DNA of 64,000 nucleotides from Nageia nagi (taxonomy: Eukaryota; Pinophyta): assembly GCA_050084985.1 (NCBI GenBank), contig JBITNC010000002.1, forward strand, positions 5,952,001 through 6,016,000, written 5' to 3'. Both the position numbers and the translations under genes were made by a program. The notes under the pieces are model-generated. The model worked only from the letters and a program-made list of their open reading frames with translations. It had not been told where the DNA came from and ran no database searches. This document shows positions 1 through 10,700 of the stretch, piece by piece (position 1 is the stretch's first letter; every line of letters starts with the position of its first letter).

Positions 1-689
1 GTATGAGCGGACTCAAAAGCTTTGTCTTCATTAGTCACCTTGTCTTCATGATGCTCCCTCTTATATTTGATCTTCTCCCATAGAGCCCAAAATTTTTTTG
101 GCATCATGTCCCTTATGCTCGCAACAATCTTGAGAATGACTTCCACTTTTGTGAAACACAAAGAATCTTTTGAGGGGAATCAACCATCTTCTTTTAAAAA
201 GTCTTCTCACATTCAGCAATTTTATGCACTAAAAGATCATATGTAAGAGACTTCATGTTACCACTTGCTTGAAGTGATTCTAGATAGTTGGAGTATGTTG
301 GTGGAGAGCCTTGATATAAGTTGTGAGAGTAGTATCAACTTTGACACTTGCAACATCCACATTATGCATGATAGCCTTTATTTCCAAAGCTAAGGCCATG
401 GAATTACCATCAACTCAAGGTTCACGAGCTTCAATTGAAATTGGATAAAGTCCAACTCCAAATGAGAATCATACAAGTCCCTTAATTTCTTCAAAGCTTT
501 CCATGCATCATCTGAAATGGACTTGATGTTGCAATTAATTTCTTCACTCAGCAAAGAAAAAATCAAAGCATAAGCTTTCTTATTCTTTACATTCCATGAT
601 GCATGCTTGTTTGCATACATTACCTTGATAAAAGGAGTGTCACCATCACAAACATCATCCCAAAAATCATTGAAAATAAGAGTGTTCAT
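1..689 (-). pseudogene. Decayed Copia-type gag (UBN2-like), partial
   Basis: Minus-strand remnant of the gag polyprotein of a Copia LTR retrotransposon; gag forms the nucleocapsid that packages element RNA. An open stretch at 390-689 contains the signatures KAYALIFSLLSEEINCNI, DDAWKALKKL and LYDSHLELDFIQFQLKL, typical of the UBN2/Copia gag family. Downstream (toward position 1) similarity continues in changing frames. A relic of the zinc knuckle (HKSGSHSQDC, around 130-160) has lost its first cysteine, and is followed by a tail with KKFWALWEKIKYKREHHEDK. Several frameshifts and stops mean it cannot make protein. It lies in the last visible intron of the SHH gene and runs off the left edge, so any pol region is outside the window. 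The family call is fairly sure; the exact boundaries are not. Confidence 0.7.
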
Positions 690-1139
690 TATCTTTCTAT
701 GCCATTCTTCTCAATTCTCCTTACTGATCAAAACAACACCAACAATGGAAACAAGAAAATGCATTGGTGTGAATTAGAAAACAAATGGCCTCTAAAAAGA
801 TATGATCTTTAAAATGGATGCTTTAAAATCAATGATTACAACCAGTAGACTCAAAATTCAATCTCCTACTTCTATGTAGATGACTATCACAATTAGCTTC
901 TATATCACTTTCATAGTCAAATTCAAGATGCGTTTTTGTAAGCCTTCTTCTATACTTTGCTACAAAAATCAAAACTGCAAGGCAACCGTTTGAAACTAAA
1001 TAGTCAAATGCCAATGATCCAATCTCTTTCATCACCTCAAACTGAGCATGGTAAAAACCATAGCCAACATCTAAATTCATCAAGAGAATTATTCACAAAA
1101 CTCAAAAAATCTCACACTCCAAATCATTGGATGATTTGA
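690..1139. other. Intronic DNA upstream of the Copia gag relic, unresolved
   Basis: AT-rich sequence directly 5' (minus strand) of the gag remnant, probably leader or old coding sequence of the same element. A minus-strand open stretch at 829-1083 matches no family I recognise. No PBS or LTR end could be placed here. Confidence 0.35.
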
Positions 1140-1975
1140 AATTGTTGGTGACCAAGCAGATTCATCTCATGTTTTGGCAAAGGTAGTTATTCCTCTATCC
1201 AGAAAAAGTGGTTATTATCAGTCCACATGGAGAGCCAAGAAATGGCAAAAAAAATGGACCAAGCTTTGAAGTGTCTTATCACTTCACCTTCATCAAGTCA
1301 CTCTCTAACTCCCTAAAGACTCTACAACTTCAATGTCCTATGACTTTTGGGAATACTCCTACATATAAATCCAAGAATACATAACTATTAAATACTTTCT
1401 CACTCCTACATCCATATAACCCCTAAATCTAATAATAATACAATCAACCTTAATCCCTAAGGATTAGGTTTCAACCACAACATAGTAGAATCATTAAATC
1501 GCCATAGATGAACATGTGAATAAAAAAACGCATCACAAAGATATGGTACAGGTTGAATTCTTGGCCACATGCACCAACTTAGAGAAGATATTGAGATAAA
1601 GGAGTAGAAATTAGGAGGGTCTGGCTTTCTACAATAGATTTAATATACTAACAAAGAAGAAAAACAGCTATTCATATAATAACATGTAAATAGGAGCATA
1701 TTTATACTTGTTATCATCATTGGAAAATCATATCTTTATTTGCTTAATCACAAGATTTGGAGGTTGCTCCCTCAAAGTGGCCGGAAGTTCCCCCCCTCAA
1801 AGTGTTGGGAGCTATAATTTTTTATTTCTATTCTTTTATATTCTTGATTTGATCATTGTGAGTTATTCTTCATTTGATATTATATGAAGATATTATTTTT
1901 CTATTGATCTTCAATTATTTTATTTTGAGATAACTCAAATAATATTTAGTTATTTTATCACCAGGTCGATTACAA
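1140..1975 (+). repeat. Probable 5' LTR of a plus-strand Gypsy relic (left end not found)
   Basis: The right part is T-rich, like the R-U5 part of a plant LTR, and ends in GATTACA, immediately followed by a degenerate methionine-tRNA primer site. That order (LTR end, then PBS) argues for a 5' LTR whose internal region starts at about 1976 and continues beyond the solo LTR inserted at 1998. I could not find a matching left boundary, and no second copy is visible, so the extent is a guess. Confidence 0.35.
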
Positions 1976-1989
1976 GTGGTATTAAAGCA
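1976..1989 (+). other. Degenerate primer-binding site (initiator Met tRNA type)
   Basis: AGTGGTATTAAAGC differs by two substitutions from the GTGGTATCAGAGC primer site seen intact at 40491 in this window. It sits just downstream of a CA-ending LTR-like sequence and about 2 kb upstream of the Gypsy gag relic on the same strand. Confidence 0.4.
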
Positions 1990-1997
1990 TTGATTTT

Positions 1998-3159
1998 TGT
2001 GATATCCCTTTTGGCTAATTGTAATTAATTGTGGGGTTCGAAAGGTTCCTCTTTGTAATATACTTTATTCATGTATTTACACTTTATAATTGTAACTTAG
2101 GATAGGAGACTTAATGGGTCAATGGACCCCACTATGAGCCCCAAGTGGGACGTCTCCCTCCTAAGAGGTAAATTAGGCATTTATTGTATTGGAGATCCCT
2201 GATTGTGGGAATCCCATGTTATATTTATGCATTAGATTGATGGACAGTCACCAACATGCTAGCGCCACACTAGGAGAGTTCCACACCCCTACATTGGCAC
2301 TTTAAGTGCTAAGGTCCCCCACGTTGGCACTTTAAGTGATTGGGCACCCCAAAAGCCCAACCTTGGATTAGATGGGTCGGAGATAACTCCTAGGTGAGAC
2401 CCCGATATCAGATAATGTATAAATAGACATTGATGATTATTACTTCTACTACAGTCCTTCGGACACAAGTCTTAGCGGTGCTAAGTAACTCTTCCTAGGC
2501 AAAGCGTCTAGAGGGCATTCAGGCTAAAGGATCCTGTCTATTTACAACATTGGTGGAGCACCTTTGCCCACCCGGTGAAATTTCGAGGGTTTGCTTCTAC
2601 CTTCAGTGGTTATCCAGAGTTCGAGGAGGGCTCCTTCAATGGAGAGGATTTGAGGTCTAAGGGAGCAGATCTATCCCATGATTCCATAGTTCGTCCAATG
2701 ATTGGAGATATCTGATATTGTGCCCTAGTTGGCTCCTCAGAGGCCAACAACTACCCATTAGGGCTTGGTAGTGTATTGTTACTGTTCATATCTTTTGTAT
2801 ATAGCCAGAGGGCACTGGATCTCCTTATTGTGTTGTGCGTTTCATACTTGTGCATGTGTTGGATCTTGATGAGTGTATATGCTTGTATTTACCATGCAGT
2901 TGCATTATGATGTATTGTTGATCGGATTGTGCATGTATGAGCCAGACGTTGGTATCTTGATGTATTGTTCATTGTTATATGCTTATAATGGCTAAATGTT
3001 GGCATAATTACCTTGTTGTGATGCGTATTGGTTGCTCTAACCCTAAAGTTGGCACTTGAGGGTTTGTATGGTTGCATGTTGATGCCCTAGACCTGACGTT
3101 AGGGTTTGATGATCTTGTATTGCTAGTTTGAGGTGGAATTTAATTTTTGAATCATCACA
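1998..3159 (+). repeat. Solo LTR, family A (1,162 bp, TSD ATTTT)
   Basis: Starts TGTGATATCCC and ends ATCATCACA. It is flanked by the exact 5-bp duplication ATTTT (1993-1997 and 3160-3164), so both ends are certain. No internal region or second LTR is present; this is the product of recombination between the two LTRs of an inserted element. The sequence around 2110-2160 (GACTTAATGGGTCAATGGAC, then CCCCAAGTGGGACGTC) is shared with the minus-strand copies at 22830-24055 and 5770-6095. It interrupts the leader of an older Gypsy element and lies within the SHH gene's intron 4. Confidence 0.9.
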
Positions 3160-3164
3160 ATTTT

Positions 3165-4079
3165 GGCTACCTAAAGGTTAAAAAATCAATATTTTTTTCC
3201 TTTTAGAGATCAAGTAAAATGTTTACATCCCATATATTGTAGGAGTTCTTTAATTAAATTTTGAGGGGTAACAAAAAACATAATTAGGAAATTACAATCC
3301 AAATTTCAAGCAAAGTGGACTTAACATTCATCAAGTTACAACCATTTGAAGTTTCCTTCCAAAATTGTTCTGTATGGTGGAAAACAGAGAATTCTTTTGA
3401 GATTTTTGTGAAAATTTAGTGACTATATAAGGGTAGTTTTCAGACCAAATTTCAAAGTAATTGGAGCTATATTGGCAGACTTATTACATAATCAGGGTTC
3501 TTCCAAACAAATCACTACTTATGCTACAAATCAGCAATTTGTCTTGAAATTTTTGGTGAAATGAGTAACATACAAGCAACTACCCTATATTAAAATTTCA
3601 GCTCATTATGATATATTTTGAGAAAGTTATTATAATTTTTGTATTTGAGTATTGTATGGTCTTCAAGGATTTGGGCACTAAATTGCTTCCTAGGGCTCAA
3701 ACAATATGTTTTTTAGAGATTTCTTGTGCATAGTAGTAAACCTAGCCAAAATAATTACATGCAAAAATTTAACTTATTTTTATCTAAGAAAACTATTTAG
3801 GGTTTATGAATATCACTAGCCCATAAGGTGTAGTATATAAAATTTTTTGGATTGTGTTTATTTTTTGGCAAAGTTATTAAAAATAGAGGAAGAGTGAAGT
3901 ATATAGATTTTGGGGTTGAAGCCTTAAATCACATTGTAATATTCATCAAAGGAAAAAGAAATTTGTTGAAGTATAATAATTTATCATAAATCTAAAAACA
4001 TGGAACATTTGTGATTTAAGACCATAGCTCATAAGAAGAAATGATCTTGATTATGGTGAAGATAGACCAATAACTCAGG
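3165..4079. other. AT-rich leader of an old Gypsy relic, no gene seen
   Basis: Non-coding AT-rich sequence between the solo LTR insertion and the gag-like region, taken to be the untranslated leader of the plus-strand relic. No long open frame or internal repeat was noticed. Confidence 0.35.
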
Positions 4080-4740
4080 ATAATATGTTTTACACACCTA
4101 AGTTACAAATCAAAATATTTGATAGGACAAATCCTCTTAGTTGGATATTTAAATTACATAACAATTCAAATGGCATTCTATACCTCGTGATAAAGGGCTT
4201 GATGTAGTCATTGATTATTTGAGTAATAATGTTTGAAAATGGCTCATACGCAAGATGAATCAAATGGGTGATATACCTACATGGAGGGAGTTTGTATGTA
4301 TGCTCATTGAGGAATATGATGAACCAACTTGATGATAACGAAATATGGTATGACTTTTATTTTAATATTAATGTTGGGACTATCAAGATTTTTGAAAAAG
4401 ACCTTCAAAGCTATGCTTGAATGTATAGTCTAAATTTTCCTAAAGAATTCAAGGAGTATAAATCTCAAAACAATATGAAAACACCAATAGTCTACTTGAG
4501 TAGATGGGATTATGAAGAAAAGAAAGAAAAAGAAAATTTACATTCATTGCGATACCGAATTACACAAAGGGGATAATTGTAAAGTGAAGAAGATTTTTAC
4601 TATTAATTTAAACGAATGGGATGATAAAATATATAACAAAATTCTAGAATGTAAGAAGAACAAGAGATTCAAGATTCAAGAGCAGGAGCTAAGGGAAGGG
4701 CATTCTACTAGAAGAAGAATGAAGGTTCTCTCATAGACAA
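4080..4740 (+). pseudogene. Decayed Gypsy-type gag with zinc-knuckle relic
   Basis: Plus-strand reading at about 4092-4330 gives PKLQIKIFDRTNPLSWIFKL, later TWREFVCMLIEEYDE, which match the retrotransposon gag pattern (FDGxNPxSW then W..F). An in-frame TGA lies between the two. At 4512-4736 a second frame contains the knuckle-like CDTELHKGDNCKVKKIFTI, related to the CxxC...H...C nucleocapsid knuckle of Gypsy elements but missing the first cysteine pair. The region is broken by stops and at least one frameshift. No protease, RT or integrase could be recognised downstream. Confidence 0.6.
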
Positions 4741-5769
4741 TGAAAGATCCATGGAGAAATCCAATGGACATAAGGTATGATGTTAATTCTAATTTGGATT
4801 TTGATACTAACATGGTGAAAGATTATGTACATCCTAGAAAAATAGTCATGGAACCTTACACTCATTATGATACTAACGAATATTAAGAACAAGAAGAGGA
4901 TCTAATGATGAAGATTAATAAGAATATTATATTTCAAAGAGTTGGTTGTGACGATCCAATCAAAAAAGTACAAATGAGATATGAACAATTAGGATATACT
5001 TCAATCATAATGATTATTATGGTACAGAAGAGGATTCCATATATGATGCATTTGGGGTGCATTTGAAGCTGACTATTTAGTTGATGTTTTCAATACACAA
5101 TCACAAATGGCTACTCCAATCAATACAAAAGTCGAAAATACTCATATGTTCCAATGCAAATTTCTAAGATGGTTCACTTTCTTGTTCTCTCATTGATGAG
5201 CACTTTTTGAACCATGAAGATTCTCCACTGCGTCAATTACTTGATTGTCATACATTTTTCCATTTGGATTCAATTAGTTATGAGAACACTAGTGAGGAAT
5301 CTCTTACGGGTAAGGATGTCAAAAAATCTCTCACAAAAGTTGAAAGAAATGTCTAGTGTGATGTCCCTTCCATAATTAAGGATATAAATTTATTGGATTA
5401 TTGTTTTCAACAAGATATTTCATCTTTTTCAATAATAAGGTGGTTTTCCAAATACAAGATATTGGGTCTTTCAATTGTAGCGAAAGATCACTTGATGAGG
5501 AATATAGTGGAAGATATGAAATTGTGGTTCATAAGCATACTGATATGCATGAAGAGATAACTAATTATGATACATAAAAGAAGAACGTACAACTCTTAAC
5601 TTAAGTATATGGGAAAATGAGCATAACAAATATATGGTTTTTGATGAAATAAGATAATTATATTAATGTCCATGGGTGACCAAAAAAGTCAATGGGACTC
5701 AAAACTAAAGTTGGAGAAACAGATAAGAACTAGGGGAAACGACCCAAGAACATAAAGTTAACTATAACA
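4741..5769. other. Unassigned old retroelement interior
   Basis: AT-rich sequence full of stops in all plus frames, in the position where a Gypsy protease would lie; nothing recognisable. At 5661-5703 it carries a short segment (TAATGTCCATGGGTGACC, then AAAGTCAATGGGACTC) that recurs at about 16560 and 16690, so it includes part of another dispersed repeat. Confidence 0.35.
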
Positions 5770-6095
5770 AACAAGGGAGTGAGGAGGTCTAAGAGTGCCA
5801 TGCATGCCCAACGTGGGTCTAGGAGCCATGCATGGGGGCTAGGTGTCATCATGGACCAACGTGGGGGTCTAGGAGTCTCCCCAAGGCTAGCGCATGTATA
5901 CAAGTGCTCATCCATCAATCTAAGTGCTAGACCTTAGGATTCCCACAATCATGATCGAGATCTCCAAGTACATTAAAAAGGAAGATGTCCCACTTGGGGC
6001 TCACAGTGGGGTCCATTGACCCATTAAGTCTTGTATCCCAAGTATTAACTTAAAGTACAATGCAATAATAAATATATTACAAAAGGGACATTACA
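5770..6095 (-). repeat. Truncated LTR of family A
   Basis: Right end is a true LTR end in reverse (GGGACATTACA, ending 6095). Going left it matches the solo LTR at 22830-24055 through the GACGTCCCACTT-like segment (5984-5995), the GTGGGGTCCATTGACCCATT segment (6006-6025) and the GGGTCTAGGAG repeats. Similarity stops near 5770, so the terminal half is missing. It abuts the LTR fragment at 6096-7199, which has the opposite orientation. Confidence 0.7.
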
Positions 6096-7199
6096 TTTCA
6101 CCTTTGATAAATGGGAACATTAGCTTAGGTGTGATTTTGTTTATTTTTGTAAGTTTTGACCAAATATTGTAAGTTCTATTCAGAAACTTAGTTAAATACT
6201 CCAATTATGGAACAATGGCCCTTCTTATTTATTTATTGTATTTAGTTAAGTGCCTAAAATGCCAATAATGATGTATTAATGATAACAAGGCAATTATATT
6301 TGTATATGCAATATTAGTCTCCCTAAATGAGGTGTTGCATATTTCTAGCCTTGACAAATGTAATATTGGCATTTAGATGGTCCTCTTGTCATTAATGCTC
6401 CCCTCTTCAAGGTAGAGCACCCTCAATGTAATAAAAACGTTGCATTTCTAGGCACTTGGATGTGATCTCACTTATCCCAAGGCTCTCCATCTTAGACGTT
6501 GTCAACATGAGCACACGGATCACATTTCTCCACTATTATATCATCTCAATGCAAGATTAGAAGATGATCACCCATGCCTATAAGAGGAGGACTCTTGGAC
6601 ATTATTGAGTTGATGATTATAAACCCCTTTTATTGGATTGAGTGTGAGACTCTATCTTTGCCACTTGTAGGTGCAGGTTTGCATTGGAGGTCATGAGGTG
6701 ATAGAAGGCTAGCCTCAAGCTTACTCTAACTGTTCAAGAAAGGAACATTGTCGGTTCCATCACAGAAGGAGTAGGGAAGCCCTGGGCTTGGCCTTGCTGC
6801 TGTTGTGATTGGTGAGGCCCTAGAGACATCCAAAATAACCCTATTGGAGGTAGTCTTGGTGCAAGCTCCTTAGGTCAAAAATATATTGATGTAATTGGTC
6901 TTTTGCCATTTTAATATCAATACAATTACATTTCTGTCTACATTTTGCTATTTGTCTCCTTGTGCTTGGACGTTGGATCTAGAAGAGTAATTTTGTAGTT
7001 AAATATTTCCTTTGCTTCCCTAAGTGTTGTGTTCAGTTCTGGTGACAATTTTGCATGTTAATTCATATTCTGTCAATTTAGCTAGATGTTGGATAGTTTG
7101 TGCTATTTTGAGCTTGTTAGGACAGATTTGAAGCTAGAAGGCAAACGTCCCTCTCCTAGGGCATGTTTGAGCATGATCCACCGCTTTGAGATCATCACA
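6096..7199 (+). repeat. LTR fragment of the TGTAATGTCCC family, 5' end missing
   Basis: From ATAAATGGGAACATTAG near 6107 to CTCCTAGGGCATGTTTGAGC at 7153-7172 it parallels the reverse complement of the solo LTR at 12621-14360, including the TCCTAGGGCATGTTTG block. It ends ATCATCACA at 7199, followed by TTACA, which would be the right-hand target duplication. The first approximately 40 bp of the LTR are absent and replaced by the family A fragment. Located in SHH intron 4. Confidence 0.65.
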
Positions 7200-7688
7200 T
7201 TACAAACAAATCAATGAGGTAAATACTCAAATCAGTAAAGAGAGTGCAAGCATGGCTTTTGCCCATGCAACAATTTCTATAAATGGTAGAGGAAAGTGAT
7301 CCATTGCTTAACAAATTTCAGAAGAAATATATTATATGTGTGGTTCCATTTTCTATACATAGGTACCTTTGAGAAGTATATTATAGGCATGGTTTCAAAA
7401 TTAGTCAAAAAAAGATGCATCATATATAAGTGGTGTGCTTGAAAATAAAGAGGACACTTATATTGACACATGTTGATCCTGATAATTGTAGCCCTAACAA
7501 AAGAAAGATATTCTGCATTTTCAATGATAACAATGGGAGACATACCCAACTTTCAAAATGAACATTTGAGGTTTCAAAATTTGCCAGAATTTCCATGTAT
7601 TAACTAATTTCAAGAGGTGGTAAAACAGTATTACACATGCAAATATGTATTGGGAGATGATGCCAAACAAAACAGCCTAGAAATGCAC
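7200..7688. other. SHH intron 4, sequence next to exon 4
   Basis: AT-rich DNA between the LTR end and the exon 4 donor site. A minus-strand open stretch (7277-7549) shows no homeodomain or SAWADEE similarity and no fitting splice junction, so I treat it as intron. Confidence 0.6.
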
Positions 7689-7797
7689 CTGGTGGAACTT
7701 CAGCCGAATTTGCTTGGGCACCACTATCTGATGCAGCTGGCACCATTCCAGCTTTGGCTTTATTTGTTTGACGCCTCTTCTTGAACCAGCGAAGAAT
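7689..7797 (-). CDS. SHH: SHH exon 4
   Basis: Acceptor GCATTTTAG|ATTCTT, donor CCACCAG|GTGCAT. Encodes the recognition helix (ILRWFKKRRQ), a basic tail (TNKAKAG) and a Ser/Ala-rich linker. It ends in phase 1, so at least one further coding exon is needed; none is visible in 1-7688. The second Lys of WFKK occupies the position of the DNA-contacting Asn of classical homeodomains. Confidence 0.82.
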
Positions 7798-10700
7798 CTA
7801 AAATGCATAGTGAAATAAATTATAAGTTCTGGAACAAGTACAGCATGAAATTGCGAGACAATTGAATCTCTGAAAATATTTATGGAAAATTTGTCAAATG
7901 AGCACCTGTTTTGTTTGTACGGGAGCTTTTCCCTCTCGTTCTAATGCAGCACTGTGTCATATCAAGGATAAAGTATAAATAATCATACCCAGAAAACACT
8001 CACAATCAGAAGTTAAATATAATTTGTTACGAATGGGGTAACGAATGCACATAGAATGAAAGACCTTAAACTTACTTAAACTTCTTAGAAAGGGACTCCG
8101 CTACATCCCTACCAGGAGATGAACCATTGTTGTTCTGTAAGATTTTTTCCATCTCCTCTACCTGTTGACATAAGACATAATAAAACGATAAAAATACTTG
8201 AAGTAAGGATCACAGACTCAAGTTCAACCATTAGAAAACGAGAGCTGTAAATTTATGAATAGATTCCTAAAATCAGATTGTGAGGAATTAAAAAATCAAT
8301 GCAATAAGATGTCTGACATCCAATGTTTTGAACGATTCTGGCCATGTCCTAGTTGTATTTCATAAAATATAGTTGAGAAAAGTATGAAATTTGTTTTTAA
8401 ATGATGAAGCCTACACTAACTAATATTTTATGAAATTGGAAAGATGTGATGCCTTCTAACTAATATTTCAAACCAGAATGATGCCAGAAAAAAAAAACAA
8501 TATACCACACCAATGTAATTAACAAAATAAACCCTACAATAATCCTAGAGCTGTAATTTATTAATAAAATCAACTGTAATAGATCAATAGAATAGTAATA
8601 ATATGGAACTAACTAGAAGAAAAGCATCTGGGAGAAGATCTTTCCCAAATTCAGAATTAATGCTACTGTATAATTCTGCTCCAACTAGTTTACGCATAGA
8701 AAAGAAAATGTTTTCAGCCCCATGCAATCTCTAGATGAGATTGCCCACAAGAAACCAGAAGAGTTCTGTCCTCCAATCTTTGGAGCCAATGCTTTTTATC
8801 CTTGAATCAGTGGATGAGTGCTGCTTGATACAGCTGCCCTCTCTAGGTCTAAAAAATATGCTAAACATAGAATGAATCTCTCAAAGGTTGGGCGGCCTCT
8901 GCTTTCTCATTGACATGCTCCAAACTCTAAGCGCCTAGCTCAAATGTCAAATGAAGTGAACAAAGATTATTTTTATTTGATAACACTAATATCACTTAGA
9001 ACTTGTCAAATTTAATGTTAATTATCAAGTACCATATGAAATGGCACTAGTGTAATAAGATTAAATTTCCAAAGGAGCCAATAAAACCTAACCCCTTATC
9101 AATAAATATGTCATAGCTGAAGAACCATTAACCAAAAAGATCTAAGATAAAGCATTATGAACAACTGACTCACACCCAAATTCAACAGCAGGCTGCACAT
9201 GGTCTTGTCCCTACAAGCCCTTCAAAAGCCCCTAAGAAACTAGAACGAGTTTTCCCTATGGCACTTATAATGAATATGTGTAGTGAACCAGCCAATTCAT
9301 ACAGGAAATATTGCACAAAATACTACAAAAAATTATTCAAACCCTAGATCGACCAAACAGAAAACTACAAGAAGCAAATGGCAGAAATAAATTTCTGATT
9401 TTTATTATTCTGAAACAGCAACTTTCCAACAACATAATGCAATGGTACGGATCTGAGATCTAGCAACTGTCTATAACAGAAAATACATCAAATAGATACT
9501 ACAAAATGGCCCCTAGGGCTGAGCTCTTGGCTAGAAATGGCCAAGTATAATTGCTGGATGTTGAAGAGAATTCTCCAAACCCTCAATGGCTGGAACTTTG
9601 CTTGCAGAAGCCAAAAACACCTCAATATTGTAGAATGAGCCTCTCCAAAGCTGGGTGTCCCACCTTGAGGCAGAGAGAAGGGCAAAATCCTCCTCAAAAT
9701 TGGTTCCAATTTGCCACCAATGGCAGATCTGAATTTTTGTATCAAGTACTTAGCAATTGAAGCACAAATACAAACCCTGGATGGATTCATCTCTCAGACT
9801 AGGTAGTTAGCTAGCTAGCCTAGCCTCCAATGGAGAAATCCAAAGGGAACCCCAAATCTCTTGTGAAAATTTCCAGCAATCTCCAAGAGCCCAAAGAATA
9901 CAGCAGTATTCTCCCAATGTCATAGCCACAAAAACCTCCTAAATTCACAACTAACTCCACTAATGCATATACTAACTATAAGACTTGCAAAAACACCCTA
10001 AATAACCTCTTGTGGCTGATCTTTGATAGTTAAAAATGCCAAATACATTAAATATGGCATATGACAGATACAAAGCATCACTAAATACATCACTAACTCC
10101 ATTTAACTAGCTTTGACCACAAAACATACCAAAAATGTGTACAAAACTTAAGACATTTATTAAAGCCTTATCTTTGCCACATAACACAGCTAACTCCTTA
10201 ATTTACTGCACTAAGACATGTACTAACACAAATAACTCCCATATTTAAAATAAAACATGACAAATCACTCTAAAAGAGACTCCAAAAACAGAAAACATAA
10301 TATTTACAAACTGGAAAATATTTGGGAACATTACAATATGTACACTTAAAAATATTCAAGGGCATGAACAATATCAACAATAAAAAGGTCCCTTTTGGAT
10401 AAATCCCAAATGAGGAGACCAATGGTGAGGTTTTTGCCTCCAACCAACCTTCTAAAATATAGGAAATGGTCCCAAACCCATAATAATACCGGTAACAAAT
10501 AAATGAAACCAATCCTCACTAGTATATACTTCTCTATCAATCACCCTTCACCCAACAAGAAGTATGGAAATGAATTTTATGGGGACATTACAAAAGATCT
10601 TTAAATTTGATAATTTCTGCATGTATGTGAATGCTATGATTGTATTTTTGAAGCATACAATTGTGCCAAAATCATTTTCTTACATTCTTTAACACACTGC

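Noticed and set aside
5357-5380. LTR start (TGTGATGTCCCTTCC) at 5357
   Set aside because: It resembles the family signature, but no LTR body similar to the other copies follows and no target duplication or second end was found.
7277-7549. Minus-strand 90-codon ORF as the next SHH exon
   Set aside because: No SAWADEE-like residues, the phase from exon 4 does not meet a credible acceptor, and its sequence looks like AT-rich intron.
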